From: HGM12587 sp945786935
GTDB taxonomy: Bacteria; Bacillota; Clostridia; Lachnospirales; Lachnospiraceae
NCBI GenBank assembly: GCA_945786935.1
Contig: CALZFY010000002.1
Location: forward strand, 1 to 64,000
Direction of reading: 5' to 3'
Length of the DNA stretch: 64,000 nucleotides
Numbering within the stretch: position 1 is the first letter of the stretch; each line of letters starts with the position of its first letter. A model generated the notes under the pieces. The model ran no database searches. It was not told the DNA's origin and was given only the letters and a program-made list of their open reading frames with translations. Shown in pieces: positions 17,004-25,895 of the stretch. The translations under genes were made by a program, and so were the position numbers.

Positions 17004-17805
17004 TTATAGAAATTTGACACCGGCTCAGCCGTTAGACAAAAAAACTCTTAATAAAATGGTATGGCGTTCTCTGAACTTACAGGCTTCTTTCAACTATGAA
17101 AGAATGCAGGCTGCAGGTTGGTTATATTGTATCCTTCCAGGCCTTGAAAAAATCCATACTGACAAAGAAGACTTAAAGTTAGCTATGGCTCACAACCTTG
17201 AGTTCTTCAACACACATCCATTCTTAGTAACATTTGTAATGGGTATCGTATTATCTATGGAACAGCAGAAAGCTGACATCAACACAATCCGTGCCGTACG
17301 TGTTGCCGCTATGGGACCTCTCGGTGGTATTGGTGATGCTATTTTCTGGTTCACATTAGTACCTATCACAGCTGGTATTACAGCGAACATGGCAATTAAT
17401 GGTTCTGTCGTAGGACCTATCCTGTTCCTTATTATCTTCAACGCAGTTCAGTTTGCAGTTCGTTTCTTCTTAATGAACTGGTCTTACAAACTTGGTTCTG
17501 CAGCTATCGGTATCTTAACAGCTAACGCTAAAGAATTTACACGTGCAGCTTCTATGCTCGGTGTATTCATCGTTGGTGCTTTAACATCTAACTATGGTGG
17601 AACAACTGTTTCTCTTGAAATCGCAAACGGTGAAGCTCCAATCGTTGTTCAGAGCATCCTTGATGGCGTTCTTCCAAAAATGATTCCGTTAGCATTAACA
17701 TTAATGTGCTACTTCTTAATGAAGAAAAAAGGCTGGACACCTGTTAAATGTATCGGTTTACTCTTAGTAATCGGTCTTGTAGGTGCATTCATTGGTCTCT
17801 TCTAA
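16993..17805 (+). CDS. PTS mannose-family EIID component
   Basis: 270 residues. The soluble N-terminal part (LNKMVWRSLNLQASFNYERMQAAGWLYCI) and the conserved AAMGPLGGIGDAIFWFTLVPI followed by membrane helices mark EIID, the partner of EIIC. The ATG at 16993 lies eight bases after AGGAGG and within the end of EIIC, so translation is coupled. It is the last gene of the operon, ahead of a strong terminator. Confidence 0.92.
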   Translation: MASNYRNLTPAQPLDKKTLNKMVWRSLNLQASFNYERMQAAGWLYCILPGLEKIHTDKEDLKLAMAHNLEFFNTHPFLVTFVMGIVLSMEQQKADINTIRAVRVAAMGPLGGIGDAIFWFTLVPITAGITANMAINGSVVGPILFLIIFNAVQFAVRFFLMNWSYKLGSAAIGILTANAKEFTRAASMLGVFIVGALTSNYGGTTVSLEIANGEAPIVVQSILDGVLPKMIPLALTLMCYFLMKKKGWTPVKCIGLLLVIGLVGAFIGLF

Positions 17806-17853
17806 TTAGTATAAGAATAACAGATTAATAAAGACTCCTTGATTGAGAAATCT

Positions 17854-17889
17854 GCCGGCCCGTGCGTTTGTGCGGGCTGGCATTTTTTT
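17854..17889 (+). terminator. Rho-independent terminator after EIID
   Basis: GCCGGCCCG and CGGGCTGGC pair (one G-T) around a ten-base loop and are followed by ATTTTTTT. Confidence 0.85.
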
Positions 17890-17898
17890 CAACATACT

Positions 17899-17926
17899 TT
17901 TCAAAAATACAATAGCATGGTATAAT
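17899..17926 (+). promoter_or_regulatory. Promoter of the 17988 small gene and nagB
   Basis: TTTCAA and TATAAT with 16-base spacing, about 60 bases before the small gene. No terminator lies between it and nagB. Confidence 0.45.
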
Positions 17927-17987
17927 TGGTAAAAGGATTTTTGTAAAGATGAATTAAGGGAATTATTTTTTAGAGGAGATTTTACAT

Positions 17988-18233
17988 ATGAATCGTGTTG
18001 GAATCAATATTGTACTTGGAACCTTTTGGATTCTGGTAGCAATCTGGATGTTTTTGAATGGTGGCAGGACAGCTGAGGAGCAGATGTGTGCAGCAATTCT
18101 GGTGGTTTTAGGAGTGATGTTCTACTGGGCAGCCTATAAGGTATATGTGACTCCAAGTACACAGATGAAAAAGAAACAGAATCTGATTGAACGCCTTTCA
18201 GATCCAAGTTATAAAAAATCCAAGAAAAAATAA
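17988..18233 (+). CDS. Small two-helix membrane protein, unknown function
   Basis: 81 residues with two membrane helices (about 6-24 and 34-52) and a lysine-rich tail (KKKQNLIERL, KKSKKK). No family recognised. AGAGGAG precedes the ATG with good spacing. It starts 22 bases before nagB and shares its promoter, so it is part of the amino-sugar transcription unit. Confidence 0.65.
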   Translation: MNRVGINIVLGTFWILVAIWMFLNGGRTAEEQMCAAILVVLGVMFYWAAYKVYVTPSTQMKKKQNLIERLSDPSYKKSKKK

Positions 18234-18254
18234 AGGAAAAAGGGGGATTTTCAA

Positions 18255-18980
18255 ATGAGAATTATTAAAACCAAAGATTATGCTGATATGAGCAGAAAAG
18301 CAGCAGCGATTATTGCAGCACAGGTAATTGAAAAACCGGATTGCGTACTCGGTCTTGCAACAGGTTCTACACCGATTGGCACATACAAAGCATTGATCAA
18401 AGCATACGAAGAAGGAGATCTGGATTTCTCACAGGTAAAGACAGCGAACCTGGATGAATATCGTGGCTTGAAAAAGACAAATGATCAGAGCTATGATTAT
18501 TTCATGAAAGATAACCTTTTCAATCATATCAACATTAACTTTGATAACTTAAATATTCCAAACGGAGAAAATCCGGATGCAGATGCAGAATGCGCAAGAT
18601 ATGAAAAAGTCGTAAAAGCTCTCGGCGGACAGGATTTACAGCTTCTTGGTATGGGACATAACGGACATATCGGATTTAATGAACCGGCAGATGAGTTTGT
18701 AAAAGAAACACATTGTGTTGATTTACAGGAAAGTACGATTCAGGCAAACAAGAGATTCTTCGAAAAAGTTGAGGATGTTCCTACACAGGCTTACACCATG
18801 GGTATTAAAACCATTATGCAGGCAAAGAAGATCCTTGTGATCGTAAGCGGTGCTGACAAGGCTGAAATCGTGAAAAAAGCGTTTTTTGGTCCTGTAACTC
18901 CGCAGGTTCCGGCATCTATTCTTCAGTTACATCCAAACGTTGTAGTTGTAGTTGACGAAGCAGCTGGAAGCCTGATCTAA
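18255..18980 (+). CDS. nagB: Glucosamine-6-phosphate deaminase
   Basis: 241 residues. It converts glucosamine-6-phosphate to fructose-6-phosphate and ammonia. Motifs GLATGSTPIGTYKAL, VKTANLDEYRGL (catalytic Asp) and LLGMGHNGHIGFNEPAD (catalytic His and metal-free active site loop) are intact. With NagA it would complete GlcNAc use; together with AgaS the locus can handle both amino sugars. AGGGGG lies eight bases before the ATG. Confidence 0.95.
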   Translation: MRIIKTKDYADMSRKAAAIIAAQVIEKPDCVLGLATGSTPIGTYKALIKAYEEGDLDFSQVKTANLDEYRGLKKTNDQSYDYFMKDNLFNHININFDNLNIPNGENPDADAECARYEKVVKALGGQDLQLLGMGHNGHIGFNEPADEFVKETHCVDLQESTIQANKRFFEKVEDVPTQAYTMGIKTIMQAKKILVIVSGADKAEIVKKAFFGPVTPQVPASILQLHPNVVVVVDEAAGSLI

Positions 18981-19000
18981 ATCATAGTGTGATAATGCGA

Positions 19001-19070
19001 TAGAAAGTATGCTTTGCATACTTTCTATTGTCATGAATGAAAGTCGTTTCCAAACATGGGAAGCGACTTT
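19001..19070 (+). terminator. Two tandem hairpins after nagB
   Basis: TAGAAAGTATGC/GCATACTTTCTA (19001-19027) is a perfect 12-bp stem with a TTT loop, and AAAGTCG/CGACTTT (19040-19070) forms a second one with TTCC/GGAA inside. Neither has a long T run, so termination is likely but not certain. Confidence 0.5.
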
Positions 19071-19212
19071 GTTGGTTATAGTAATAGCGGTTGAGGTTGA
19101 CGTTACCGATTTAAAATGATATATAATAGTAACTGTTCAAAAACCACTGTAACTGGAAGGCACTGAACAAAGATATATAATAAAGCAGATAAATCAGGGT
19201 GGAGGAAGATGA

Positions 19213-19716
19213 ATGTTACATGAAAAACTGACGACATCTGATGTGGAAAAAATTCAGCAGGAGATTGAACATCGTAAACTGGTGATTAGAAAAGAGGCAC
19301 TGGAATCTGTAAAAGAGGCCAGGGCTCATGGCGACTTAAGCGAAAATTTCGAGTACAAGGCCGCAAAACAGTATAAGAATAAAAACGAAAGCAGGATTCG
19401 CTATCTGGAGAGATTGTTGAAAAATGCTGAAATCATTGAAGACGAATGGAAGCCTGACCAGGTTGGATTAAACAGCGTGGTAAGGATTTATATAGAAGAA
19501 GACGACGAGGAGGAAGAATACAAGATCGTGACCTCGATCCGTGGAAGCTCTATTCATGGGTATATCAGCATTGAATCTCCTATGGGTAAGGCTTTGTTGG
19601 GACATAAGGTTGGAGAGCGGGTTCATATCCAGGTAAATGACAGCTACGGATATGATGCAGTGATCCGCAGCATTTCCAAGAGTGATGAAACAGGGGATGA
19701 GATACGGAAGTTTTAA
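19213..19716 (+). CDS. greA: Transcription elongation factor GreA/GreB family
   Basis: 167 residues. An N-terminal coiled coil (about 1-75) with the acidic tip ARAHGDLSENFEY, which enters the RNA polymerase secondary channel and stimulates cleavage of backtracked RNA, is followed by the FKBP-like C-terminal domain (SIESPMGKALLGHKVGERV). Promoter elements TATAAT at 19122 and 19172 lie upstream; GGAGG precedes the ATG. Members with a divergent C-domain are common as second copies in this group, so it may not be the only greA. Confidence 0.9.
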   Translation: MLHEKLTTSDVEKIQQEIEHRKLVIRKEALESVKEARAHGDLSENFEYKAAKQYKNKNESRIRYLERLLKNAEIIEDEWKPDQVGLNSVVRIYIEEDDEEEEYKIVTSIRGSSIHGYISIESPMGKALLGHKVGERVHIQVNDSYGYDAVIRSISKSDETGDEIRKF

Positions 19717-19771
19717 ACTGTCATATCGCCCGATGGCAGGATTCTAAACAGTAAGAGGAGTAAATGAAAGA

Positions 19772-20644
19772 ATGATTAAAGTGATAGCAAGTGATTTGGA
19801 TGGAACCTTGTTGGATGTGAACCACCGGATCAATCATGAAACTGCTGAAATGGTACGCAAAGCCTGTGCTGCCGGGATCCGTTTTATGGTGGCTACAGGA
19901 AGAAATTATGAGGGTGCGATCCGTGCACTGGATGGAGAAGATTTTGTCTGTGACTATATTGTAAGCAGTGGTGCGGAGGTAAGAAATCCCCAACATAAGA
20001 TTTTATTCAGCACCACGATGAATATGGAGAAATGCAAGGCTGTCTGTGCAGTATTAGACAGATATAATATCTCCTACATTCTCTGTGGGCCGGACAAAGA
20101 GTACTGCATCGGGACCATAGAAGAGATGGAACAAAACATCATTGAGCATATTTACACCTTTAACCAGAACATTCCTATAGAGAAGATCAAAGATAGTGAA
20201 ATGTATCGGGAGATGACAGAGAGAACGAAGGCAACTCCTGATTTTGAAAGTCTGATCAGGGATGCAGCAAAAGTTACCAAAGTATTTGCTTTTTCAGAAA
20301 ACCTGGAGCTTTTGGCAGAAGCGAAAAAGGAGCTTGAAAAGATTCCGGGAATGGCAGTTTCCTCCTCTTTTTTCAATAATCTGGAGCTTACAGAAGAAGC
20401 AGCTCAGAAAGGACCGGTTCTGAAAAACTATATTGAGTCCCTGGGTTATGCGATGGATGAAGTAATGGTTTTTGGTGACAGCCTGAATGATTATTCCATG
20501 ATCTCCATGGACTTTGGAGCAACCATCGCCATGGAGAATGCAGATCCGGAAATTAAGAAAGCTGCCAAATATATTACAAGATCCAATGCAAAAAATGGAG
20601 TTGCGTTTGCTATTGAAGAACTTTTAAAAAGAATCCATAAATAA
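19772..20644 (+). CDS. Cof-type HAD-superfamily sugar-phosphate phosphatase
   Basis: 290 residues with the four HAD motifs: IASDLDGTLLD (nucleophile and acid aspartates), VATGRN, a lysine in motif III, and VFGDSLNDYSMI. A C2-type cap lies between. Such enzymes remove phosphate from sugar phosphates or flavin precursors; the substrate cannot be read. It follows greA by 55 bases on the same strand with a GAGGAG site near the start, and converges on the aldolase gene. Confidence 0.85.
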   Translation: MIKVIASDLDGTLLDVNHRINHETAEMVRKACAAGIRFMVATGRNYEGAIRALDGEDFVCDYIVSSGAEVRNPQHKILFSTTMNMEKCKAVCAVLDRYNISYILCGPDKEYCIGTIEEMEQNIIEHIYTFNQNIPIEKIKDSEMYREMTERTKATPDFESLIRDAAKVTKVFAFSENLELLAEAKKELEKIPGMAVSSSFFNNLELTEEAAQKGPVLKNYIESLGYAMDEVMVFGDSLNDYSMISMDFGATIAMENADPEIKKAAKYITRSNAKNGVAFAIEELLKRIHK

Positions 20645-20690
20645 TGTTTCCGAGTGTTTATTGAAAATTTACTACGATGAAAAACAATAA

Positions 20691-20731
20691 AAGGTGCAGG
20701 ACTCTCACAGAAAGTGATAGTGCTGCACCTT
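20691..20731 (-). terminator. Terminator of the ddl-murF-aldolase operon
   Basis: AAGGTGCAG and CTGCACCTT pair (9 bp) with an additional inner stem; on the minus strand the stem is followed by TTTTATTGTTTTT. Confidence 0.7.
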
Positions 20732-20772
20732 AATGTTATAAATGAGAAAAGGAAAAAAATACCCAGAAGCTT

Positions 20773-21621
20773 TTATGCTCTGCCATTGCTGCCGCACACA
20801 AGCATTTTGCCCATAACGTATTCTTTGACTTTTTCGCGTCCGGCTGCGTTGTATTTCTTAGGATCAATGGTATCAGGTTTTTCAGTTAATACCTGTTTCA
20901 CACCCTCTGTAAAGGCAATGCGAAGATCTGTTGCATAGTTCACTTTACAAATTCCTCTCTTAATACATTCCTTTACGGTTTCATCCGGGACACCGGAGGT
21001 TCCGTGAAGTACCAGTGGAATGGAAACCACGTTTTTAATCTCGCTTAAACGGTCTAAATCCAGTTTTGGAATTCCTTTATAAACTCCATGAGCTGTTCCG
21101 ATGGCAACAGCCAGGAAATCTACACCTGTTCTTTCTACAAATTCTGCAGCTTCAGAAGGTTCCGTATATCCACCATTTCCGCCATCTAAGTCATCTTCTT
21201 TTCCGCCAACCTTTCCAAGTTCAGCCTCTACAGGAACTCCTGCAGGATGGCAGGCATCTGCTACAGATTTTGTGATTGCGATATTTTCTTCAAATACACT
21301 GTGAGATCCGTCGATCATGATGGAAGTATATCCTGCGCGGAATGCTTTCATTGCAAGGTCAAAGCTGTTGCCGTGATCTAAATGCATAACCACCGGGACA
21401 CTTGCTTTCTTCGCGGCACATGCCACATTTGCGTAGAAGTAATCTGCATCTGCATATTTTAAAGTAGATGGTGTGGTCTGCATGATGACAGGAGAGTGAA
21501 GTTCTTCTGCGGCAGCAATGACTGCCTGAACCATTTCCATGTTTTCGACGTTGAATGCGCCTACTGCATAACTGTTTTTCTGAGCGTCTAATAATAATTC
21601 TTTTGATGTTACCAGTGCCAT
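20773..21621 (-). CDS. gatY: Class II aldolase, tagatose-/fructose-1,6-bisphosphate type (GatY/KbaY-like)
   Basis: 282 residues. AFNVENMEMVQAVIAAA, VVMHLDHGNSFDLAMKAF (zinc ligand and catalytic Asp), SIMIDGSH, VEAELGKVGG and LVLHGTSGVPD are the marks of zinc-dependent class II aldolases. It splits a ketose-1,6-bisphosphate to two triose phosphates. The length and the presence of gatZ in the window favour the tagatose-bisphosphate enzyme (KbaY/GatY), but the fructose-bisphosphate enzyme of glycolysis cannot be excluded. It lies directly behind murF, an unexpected partner, with a GGAGG site. Confidence 0.85.
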   Translation of the reverse strand: MALVTSKELLLDAQKNSYAVGAFNVENMEMVQAVIAAAEELHSPVIMQTTPSTLKYADADYFYANVACAAKKASVPVVMHLDHGNSFDLAMKAFRAGYTSIMIDGSHSVFEENIAITKSVADACHPAGVPVEAELGKVGGKEDDLDGGNGGYTEPSEAAEFVERTGVDFLAVAIGTAHGVYKGIPKLDLDRLSEIKNVVSIPLVLHGTSGVPDETVKECIKRGICKVNYATDLRIAFTEGVKQVLTEKPDTIDPKKYNAAGREKVKEYVMGKMLVCGSNGRA

Positions 21622-21624
21622 GGT

Positions 21625-22995
21625 TTAATCCTCCAATGCTTCAATAATTTTTTCAAAATGCATGAAATGAGATGCTTTGATCAAAATAGAATCTCCCTGT
21701 TTTAACAGATCCGAAAGCTGTGGGATCAGCTCTTCTCTGGTGGAAAACAGGCGTGCATCCATGTCGTTATTTGCTGCCTTTGCTCCTTTTACATACTCCT
21801 CGGACAAAGTACCCACGCAAAGCAGCAGGTCAATATTTTTTTCACCGGCATATTCCCCTACACCATAGTGAAGTTTTTTTTCATCGCTGCCGAGCTCTCC
21901 CATATCGCCTAAAATAGCTATTTTTCTGCCCGGAGTGGTTGCAAGGACATCAATAGAGGCTTTCATGGAGACAGGGTTTGCGTTATAGCAGTCATCCATG
22001 ATGGTGTACCGGGAAGTGTGGATGAGATGGTTTCGTCCGCTGATGGTTTTAGCCTGCTCAATGCCTGCTTTGATTTCCTCCAGGGTAAGTCCGAGAGCGA
22101 GTCCCACACAGGTTCCTGCCATGGCATTATACACGGAATGAATTCCCGGAATGTGGATATGCACCGAAAATTTTCCGGAAGGTGTGGAAATGTCGCATAC
22201 GGTTCCATCCAGCCCTAAGTTTTCCACATGTTCAGCATAGACATCGTTGGAGTGATCCATACCAAACAGAGTGCAGGAAAGGTCCTTTCTGTCTTTTAAA
22301 GTACGAAGTTTATCGTCATCTCCGTTGACAATGACAGGAGCTCCTTCCTTTGCAAAATCGAAAATTTCTGTCTTTGCACGGAAAACGCCATCCCGGTCTC
22401 CTAAAAATTCCAGATGACAAAGTCCGATATTGGTGATGACGCAAAGATCCGGATGGGCAATTTTGCTTAGACGATGCATTTCACCAAAATCACTGATGCC
22501 CATTTCCAAAACCGCTGCTTCGTGCTCTTCTCTAATCCGAAAAACAGTCAGAGGAAGCCCCACTTCGTTGTTAAAGTTACCTGCAGTTTTCAGTGTGCGG
22601 TATTTTACATCCAGAACAGATGCAATCATCTCCTTGGTACTTGTTTTACCTACACTGCCGGTAATTCCAACAACCGGAAGCCTTAAGGTACTGCGGTAAA
22701 ATTCAGCCATATCCTTTAATGCCTGAAAGGTGGATGCCACACGGATATAGGAATGTGTCTCATCTACCGGAGGTTTTTCCCCAAGACAGCATAAAGCACC
22801 GGCCTCGTAGCAGTTGCCAATAAAGGAGTGACCGTCCACCCGCTCTCCTACAGTGGCGGCAAAGAGCCATCCTTCCCCGATCTGGCGGCTGTCAATGGCA
22901 ATGCCCTCGATCTCTTTTTCGAGATTTTCGGCGGGACCGAAATAGGTTCCGTGGCAGGCCTTTAAAATTGCCTGAAGTGTCATTTGATTCATCAT
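21625..22995 (-). CDS. murF: UDP-N-acetylmuramoyl-tripeptide--D-alanyl-D-alanine ligase
   Basis: About 456 residues. It adds D-Ala-D-Ala to the UDP-MurNAc-tripeptide in peptidoglycan synthesis. The ATP loop VVGITGSVGKTSTKEMI, NFNNEVGLPLTVF, EMGISDFGEM and MDDCYNANPVSMKASI are present. ddl, which makes D-Ala-D-Ala, lies directly upstream; the ddl TAA is separated by a single base from the murF ATG, with GAGG nine bases ahead, so coupling is likely. An in-frame ATG at 23010 inside ddl is possible. Confidence 0.95.
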   Translation of the reverse strand: MMNQMTLQAILKACHGTYFGPAENLEKEIEGIAIDSRQIGEGWLFAATVGERVDGHSFIGNCYEAGALCCLGEKPPVDETHSYIRVASTFQALKDMAEFYRSTLRLPVVGITGSVGKTSTKEMIASVLDVKYRTLKTAGNFNNEVGLPLTVFRIREEHEAAVLEMGISDFGEMHRLSKIAHPDLCVITNIGLCHLEFLGDRDGVFRAKTEIFDFAKEGAPVIVNGDDDKLRTLKDRKDLSCTLFGMDHSNDVYAEHVENLGLDGTVCDISTPSGKFSVHIHIPGIHSVYNAMAGTCVGLALGLTLEEIKAGIEQAKTISGRNHLIHTSRYTIMDDCYNANPVSMKASIDVLATTPGRKIAILGDMGELGSDEKKLHYGVGEYAGEKNIDLLLCVGTLSEEYVKGAKAANNDMDARLFSTREELIPQLSDLLKQGDSILIKASHFMHFEKIIEALED

Positions 22996-22996
22996 T

Positions 22997-24049
22997 TTAT
23001 TTTTCCTCATATTTTTTCATGGAAACTTCGATTAAATACTCGCAAAGCTCAGGGTAGGAAATACCAACTGCGGCAGCTTCCTGAGGAAGCAGACTGGTGG
23101 CTGTCATACCCGGAAGCGTATTGGCTTCCAGACAGTACATTTCTTTCGTAACTTCATCCATCATGAAATCAAATCGTGCATAGGAGTGCATTCCCACGGA
23201 TCTGTATGCAGCTTCTGCAAAAGACTGCATTTTTGCTGTTTCTTCGGGACTTAGCACTGCCGGACATGTTTCGATGGCACTGCCGGCCTGATACTTGTTC
23301 TTATAATCATAAAATCCTTTTAAAGGAGCAATTTCAATGATGGGGAGTGCCTTTCCTTCAATTACGCCGACAGAAAATTCCCTTCCCTGAATGAACTGCT
23401 CGATCACAACTTCATCTTCATAGGTATAGGCCTCTTCTAAAGCTTTGTAAAGCTCATCTGTGTTTTCCACTTTGTAAACACCTACAGAGGAACCGCCGCA
23501 GCAGGTTTTTACCATACAGGGGAACCGCAGCAGACTTTCAGTGTCCAGGGCTTCGCCTTTTTTTAAAGTGATTCCCACAGGAGTGGGGACATGGTGTGCA
23601 CGGAAAAACTGTTTGGTGATCCCTTTATTCATGGAAACAGCACTGCTTAAATAGTCTGTACCGGTGTAGCGGATGCCCATCAGATCAAAGGCAGCCTGGA
23701 TACGGCCATCCTCTCCATTGGAACCGTGAAGTGCCATAAAGACAATGTCTGCCATGTCACAAAGAGCCAGTACATTCGGTCCGAAAATGCTTTTGCCGCC
23801 ATCTTTGCGAAGTTTTTGAAGCTCAGAGAGCTTTGGTACCTTTTCGGTGACCTTCATGATCTCACCACAGCAGTTATACTGTTTTGTAAATAATGTTTCC
23901 AAAGGCTGATCTGTTTCGAATCCCAAATACAGATCCAGAAGCAAAACCTCATGCCCTTTTGATTTTAATGCCTGGTATATTCCATTACCGGATGCGAGGG
24001 AAACATCACGTTCCGTGCTTGTTCCTCCGGCTAAAACTACGATTTTCAA
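22997..24049 (-). CDS. ddl: D-alanine--D-alanine ligase
   Basis: An ATP-grasp enzyme of 350 residues that joins two D-alanines for cell-wall precursors. VVLAGGTSTERDVSLASG, MALHGSNGEDGRIQAAFD, GSSVGVYKV and LEANTLPGMTATSLLP are conserved. A TTG start at 24049 is chosen because GGGAGG lies eight bases ahead and the N-terminus then matches the family; the ATG at 24094 has no binding site. First gene of ddl-murF-aldolase. The sequence gives no sign of a D-lactate specific (vancomycin-resistance) form, but substrate choice needs alignment. Confidence 0.93.
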   Translation of the reverse strand: MKIVVLAGGTSTERDVSLASGNGIYQALKSKGHEVLLLDLYLGFETDQPLETLFTKQYNCCGEIMKVTEKVPKLSELQKLRKDGGKSIFGPNVLALCDMADIVFMALHGSNGEDGRIQAAFDLMGIRYTGTDYLSSAVSMNKGITKQFFRAHHVPTPVGITLKKGEALDTESLLRFPCMVKTCCGGSSVGVYKVENTDELYKALEEAYTYEDEVVIEQFIQGREFSVGVIEGKALPIIEIAPLKGFYDYKNKYQAGSAIETCPAVLSPEETAKMQSFAEAAYRSVGMHSYARFDFMMDEVTKEMYCLEANTLPGMTATSLLPQEAAAVGISYPELCEYLIEVSMKKYEEK

Positions 24050-24120
24050 ATTGATTACCTCCCTGCACGTTTCTATGTTTATTATATATGTCACATAAAA
24101 AATATCAAGATATTGTTTTA

Positions 24121-24185
24121 TTACTGTATAGGCATCGTTATTATACAGTAACCCTGCTGGTGACTGTTCACTCTGTTCTGGTAAC
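24121..24185. repeat. Dispersed intergenic palindromic repeat, copy 1 (compound)
   Basis: TTACTGTATA (24121-24130) and TATACAGTAA (24142-24151) form a perfect 10-bp inverted repeat, followed at once by a second unit (24160-24185) containing ACTGTTCACTCTGTTCTGG and ending GTAAC. The second unit continues with TGGCATAAATC, closely like the copy at 40589. Confidence 0.6.
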
Positions 24186-24226
24186 TGGCATAAATCATGC
24201 GAAATTGGCTTCGTAAATGGATTTCC

Positions 24227-24255
24227 TTGTTTTTTGGGAGAAAAGTGAGTATAAT
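24227..24255 (+). promoter_or_regulatory. Sigma-A promoter of malQ
   Basis: TTGTTT and TATAAT with exact 17-base spacing, about 50 bases before the malQ ATG. Confidence 0.65.
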
Positions 24256-24307
24256 GTAAGCATTATTTGACCAGGTGGAGAGACTGGATCTATAAGAGGG
24301 AGGAAAC

Positions 24308-25840
24308 ATGGCAACAACGAAAAAAACAAAAGAAAAAGAAGAAAAGAAGGAGAAATGCAGATACAGTGGTATTTTACTGCATCCTACTTCTTTACCGTCT
24401 CCTTATGGGATCGGAGATATGGGACAGGGAGCCTATGAGTTCGTAGATTTTCTGGAAAAAGCAGGACAGACACTCTGGCAGGTGCTGCCTTTAGGACCTA
24501 CAGGATTTGGAGATTCTCCTTATTCCAGCTACTCTGTTTTTGCAGGACAGATTCTTCTGATCAGTCCGGATAAATTGGTGGAACAGGGACTCATTTTAGA
24601 GGAAGACTTAAAAGATGTGCCCGAGTTTGATGAAAAACAGGTAAACTACGGGGCTGTTTTGGAATGGAAGACAGTGATTTTCGAGAAAGCATATGAAGCA
24701 TTTAAGGTATCGGAAGATGAGGAACTGTTAAAGGCATACAGAAAATTTACCAGGGATCATGCGTTTTGGTTAAATGACTATGCTTTCTATATGGCAGTGC
24801 GTGCACATAACGATCACAAGGGCTGGCTGGAATGGGATGAGGAATTACAAAGTCCCACACCGGCAGTTCGCAAAAGAGTGGAAAAGGAATTGAAAGAGAG
24901 TATCGGATATCAGAAATTTACGCAGTTTCTTTTCTACCAGCAGTGGGATCAGTTAAAGGAATATGCAAACGAAAAGGGCATCAGTATTGTAGGCGATATG
25001 CCGATCTTTGTATCTTTAGACAGCTCTGATGTCTGGGCGAATAAGGGACTGTTCTGTCTGGACTCAAAAGGTTACCCGACAGAGGTAGCCGGAGTTCCGC
25101 CGGATTATTTCAGTGCTACCGGACAGCTTTGGGGCAATCCGCTCTATGATTGGGAAGCCCATAAAAAACAGGGCTATCAGTGGTGGATCAATCGTATCAA
25201 AACACAGTTTACCATGGTAGATTATTTAAGAATCGACCATTTCAGAGGCTTTGAAAGCTATTGGGCAGTTCCGGCAGGAGAAGAGACTGCTCTCAATGGA
25301 AAGTGGAAGCCGGGCCCGGGTGCTGCGCTGTTCCGTGCAGTAGAGAAGGAACTGGGAGAAGACCTTCCAATCTTTGCTGAGGATCTGGGACTGATCACTC
25401 AGGAAGTGATCGACCTTCGCGACGAACTAAATTTCCCCGGAATGAAGGTTCTTCAGTTTGGATTTGAGGCATGGCCTGACAATGCTTTCTATCCTCATAA
25501 CTTCAAGACGGATAACTGTATCTGCTATACAGGTACTCATGACAATAACACGACCCTTGGCTGGTACAATGAGACCCATGAGGAGGCAAAGGACCGTGTA
25601 AGACGTTACTTAAACTGTGATGGATCAAATGTCAGCTGGGATTTCATCCGCCTTGCCATGAGCTCCATTGCAAAATATGCCATCTTCCCGATGCAGGATG
25701 TCCTTCGTCTTGGCAGCGAATCCCGTATGAATGTGCCGGGACTTTGCGGTGCCAACTGGGCATGGAGATTTACAAAGGAAGAATTGGAAGAATGGCACGC
25801 AGCCGAGTTAAAGAAGATGACGCAGCTGTTTAATAGATAG
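24308..25840 (+). CDS. malQ: 4-alpha-glucanotransferase (amylomaltase, GH77)
   Basis: 510 residues. It rearranges maltodextrins by transferring alpha-1,4-glucan segments in the cytoplasm. SGILLHPTSLPSPYGIGDMG, YLRIDHFRGFESYW (nucleophile Asp), FAEDLGLITQEV (acid/base Glu) and YTGTHDNNTTLGW (third carboxylate) are complete. A lysine-rich N-terminal stretch of about 15 residues precedes the domain. GGGAGG precedes the ATG. With glgB at 53 kb it belongs to glycogen/maltodextrin turnover. Confidence 0.95.
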   Translation: MATTKKTKEKEEKKEKCRYSGILLHPTSLPSPYGIGDMGQGAYEFVDFLEKAGQTLWQVLPLGPTGFGDSPYSSYSVFAGQILLISPDKLVEQGLILEEDLKDVPEFDEKQVNYGAVLEWKTVIFEKAYEAFKVSEDEELLKAYRKFTRDHAFWLNDYAFYMAVRAHNDHKGWLEWDEELQSPTPAVRKRVEKELKESIGYQKFTQFLFYQQWDQLKEYANEKGISIVGDMPIFVSLDSSDVWANKGLFCLDSKGYPTEVAGVPPDYFSATGQLWGNPLYDWEAHKKQGYQWWINRIKTQFTMVDYLRIDHFRGFESYWAVPAGEETALNGKWKPGPGAALFRAVEKELGEDLPIFAEDLGLITQEVIDLRDELNFPGMKVLQFGFEAWPDNAFYPHNFKTDNCICYTGTHDNNTTLGWYNETHEEAKDRVRRYLNCDGSNVSWDFIRLAMSSIAKYAIFPMQDVLRLGSESRMNVPGLCGANWAWRFTKEELEEWHAAELKKMTQLFNR

Positions 25841-25843
25841 AGA

Positions 25844-25882
25844 TTACTGTTCAGAGGTTACAGGAACAAAGTGGACAGTAAC
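25844..25882. repeat. Dispersed intergenic palindromic repeat, copy 2
   Basis: TTACTGT (25844-25850) pairs with ACAGTAA (25875-25881); inside lies GTTACAGGAACAAAGTGG, the opposite orientation of the 40589 unit. It sits between malQ and plsC. Confidence 0.55.
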
Positions 25883-25895
25883 GATAGGAGAATGT

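Noticed and set aside
22997..24049. Vancomycin-resistance type D-Ala-D-Lac ligase
   Set aside because: No vanH/vanX-like neighbours; it is in a murF operon, as expected for the normal ligase.
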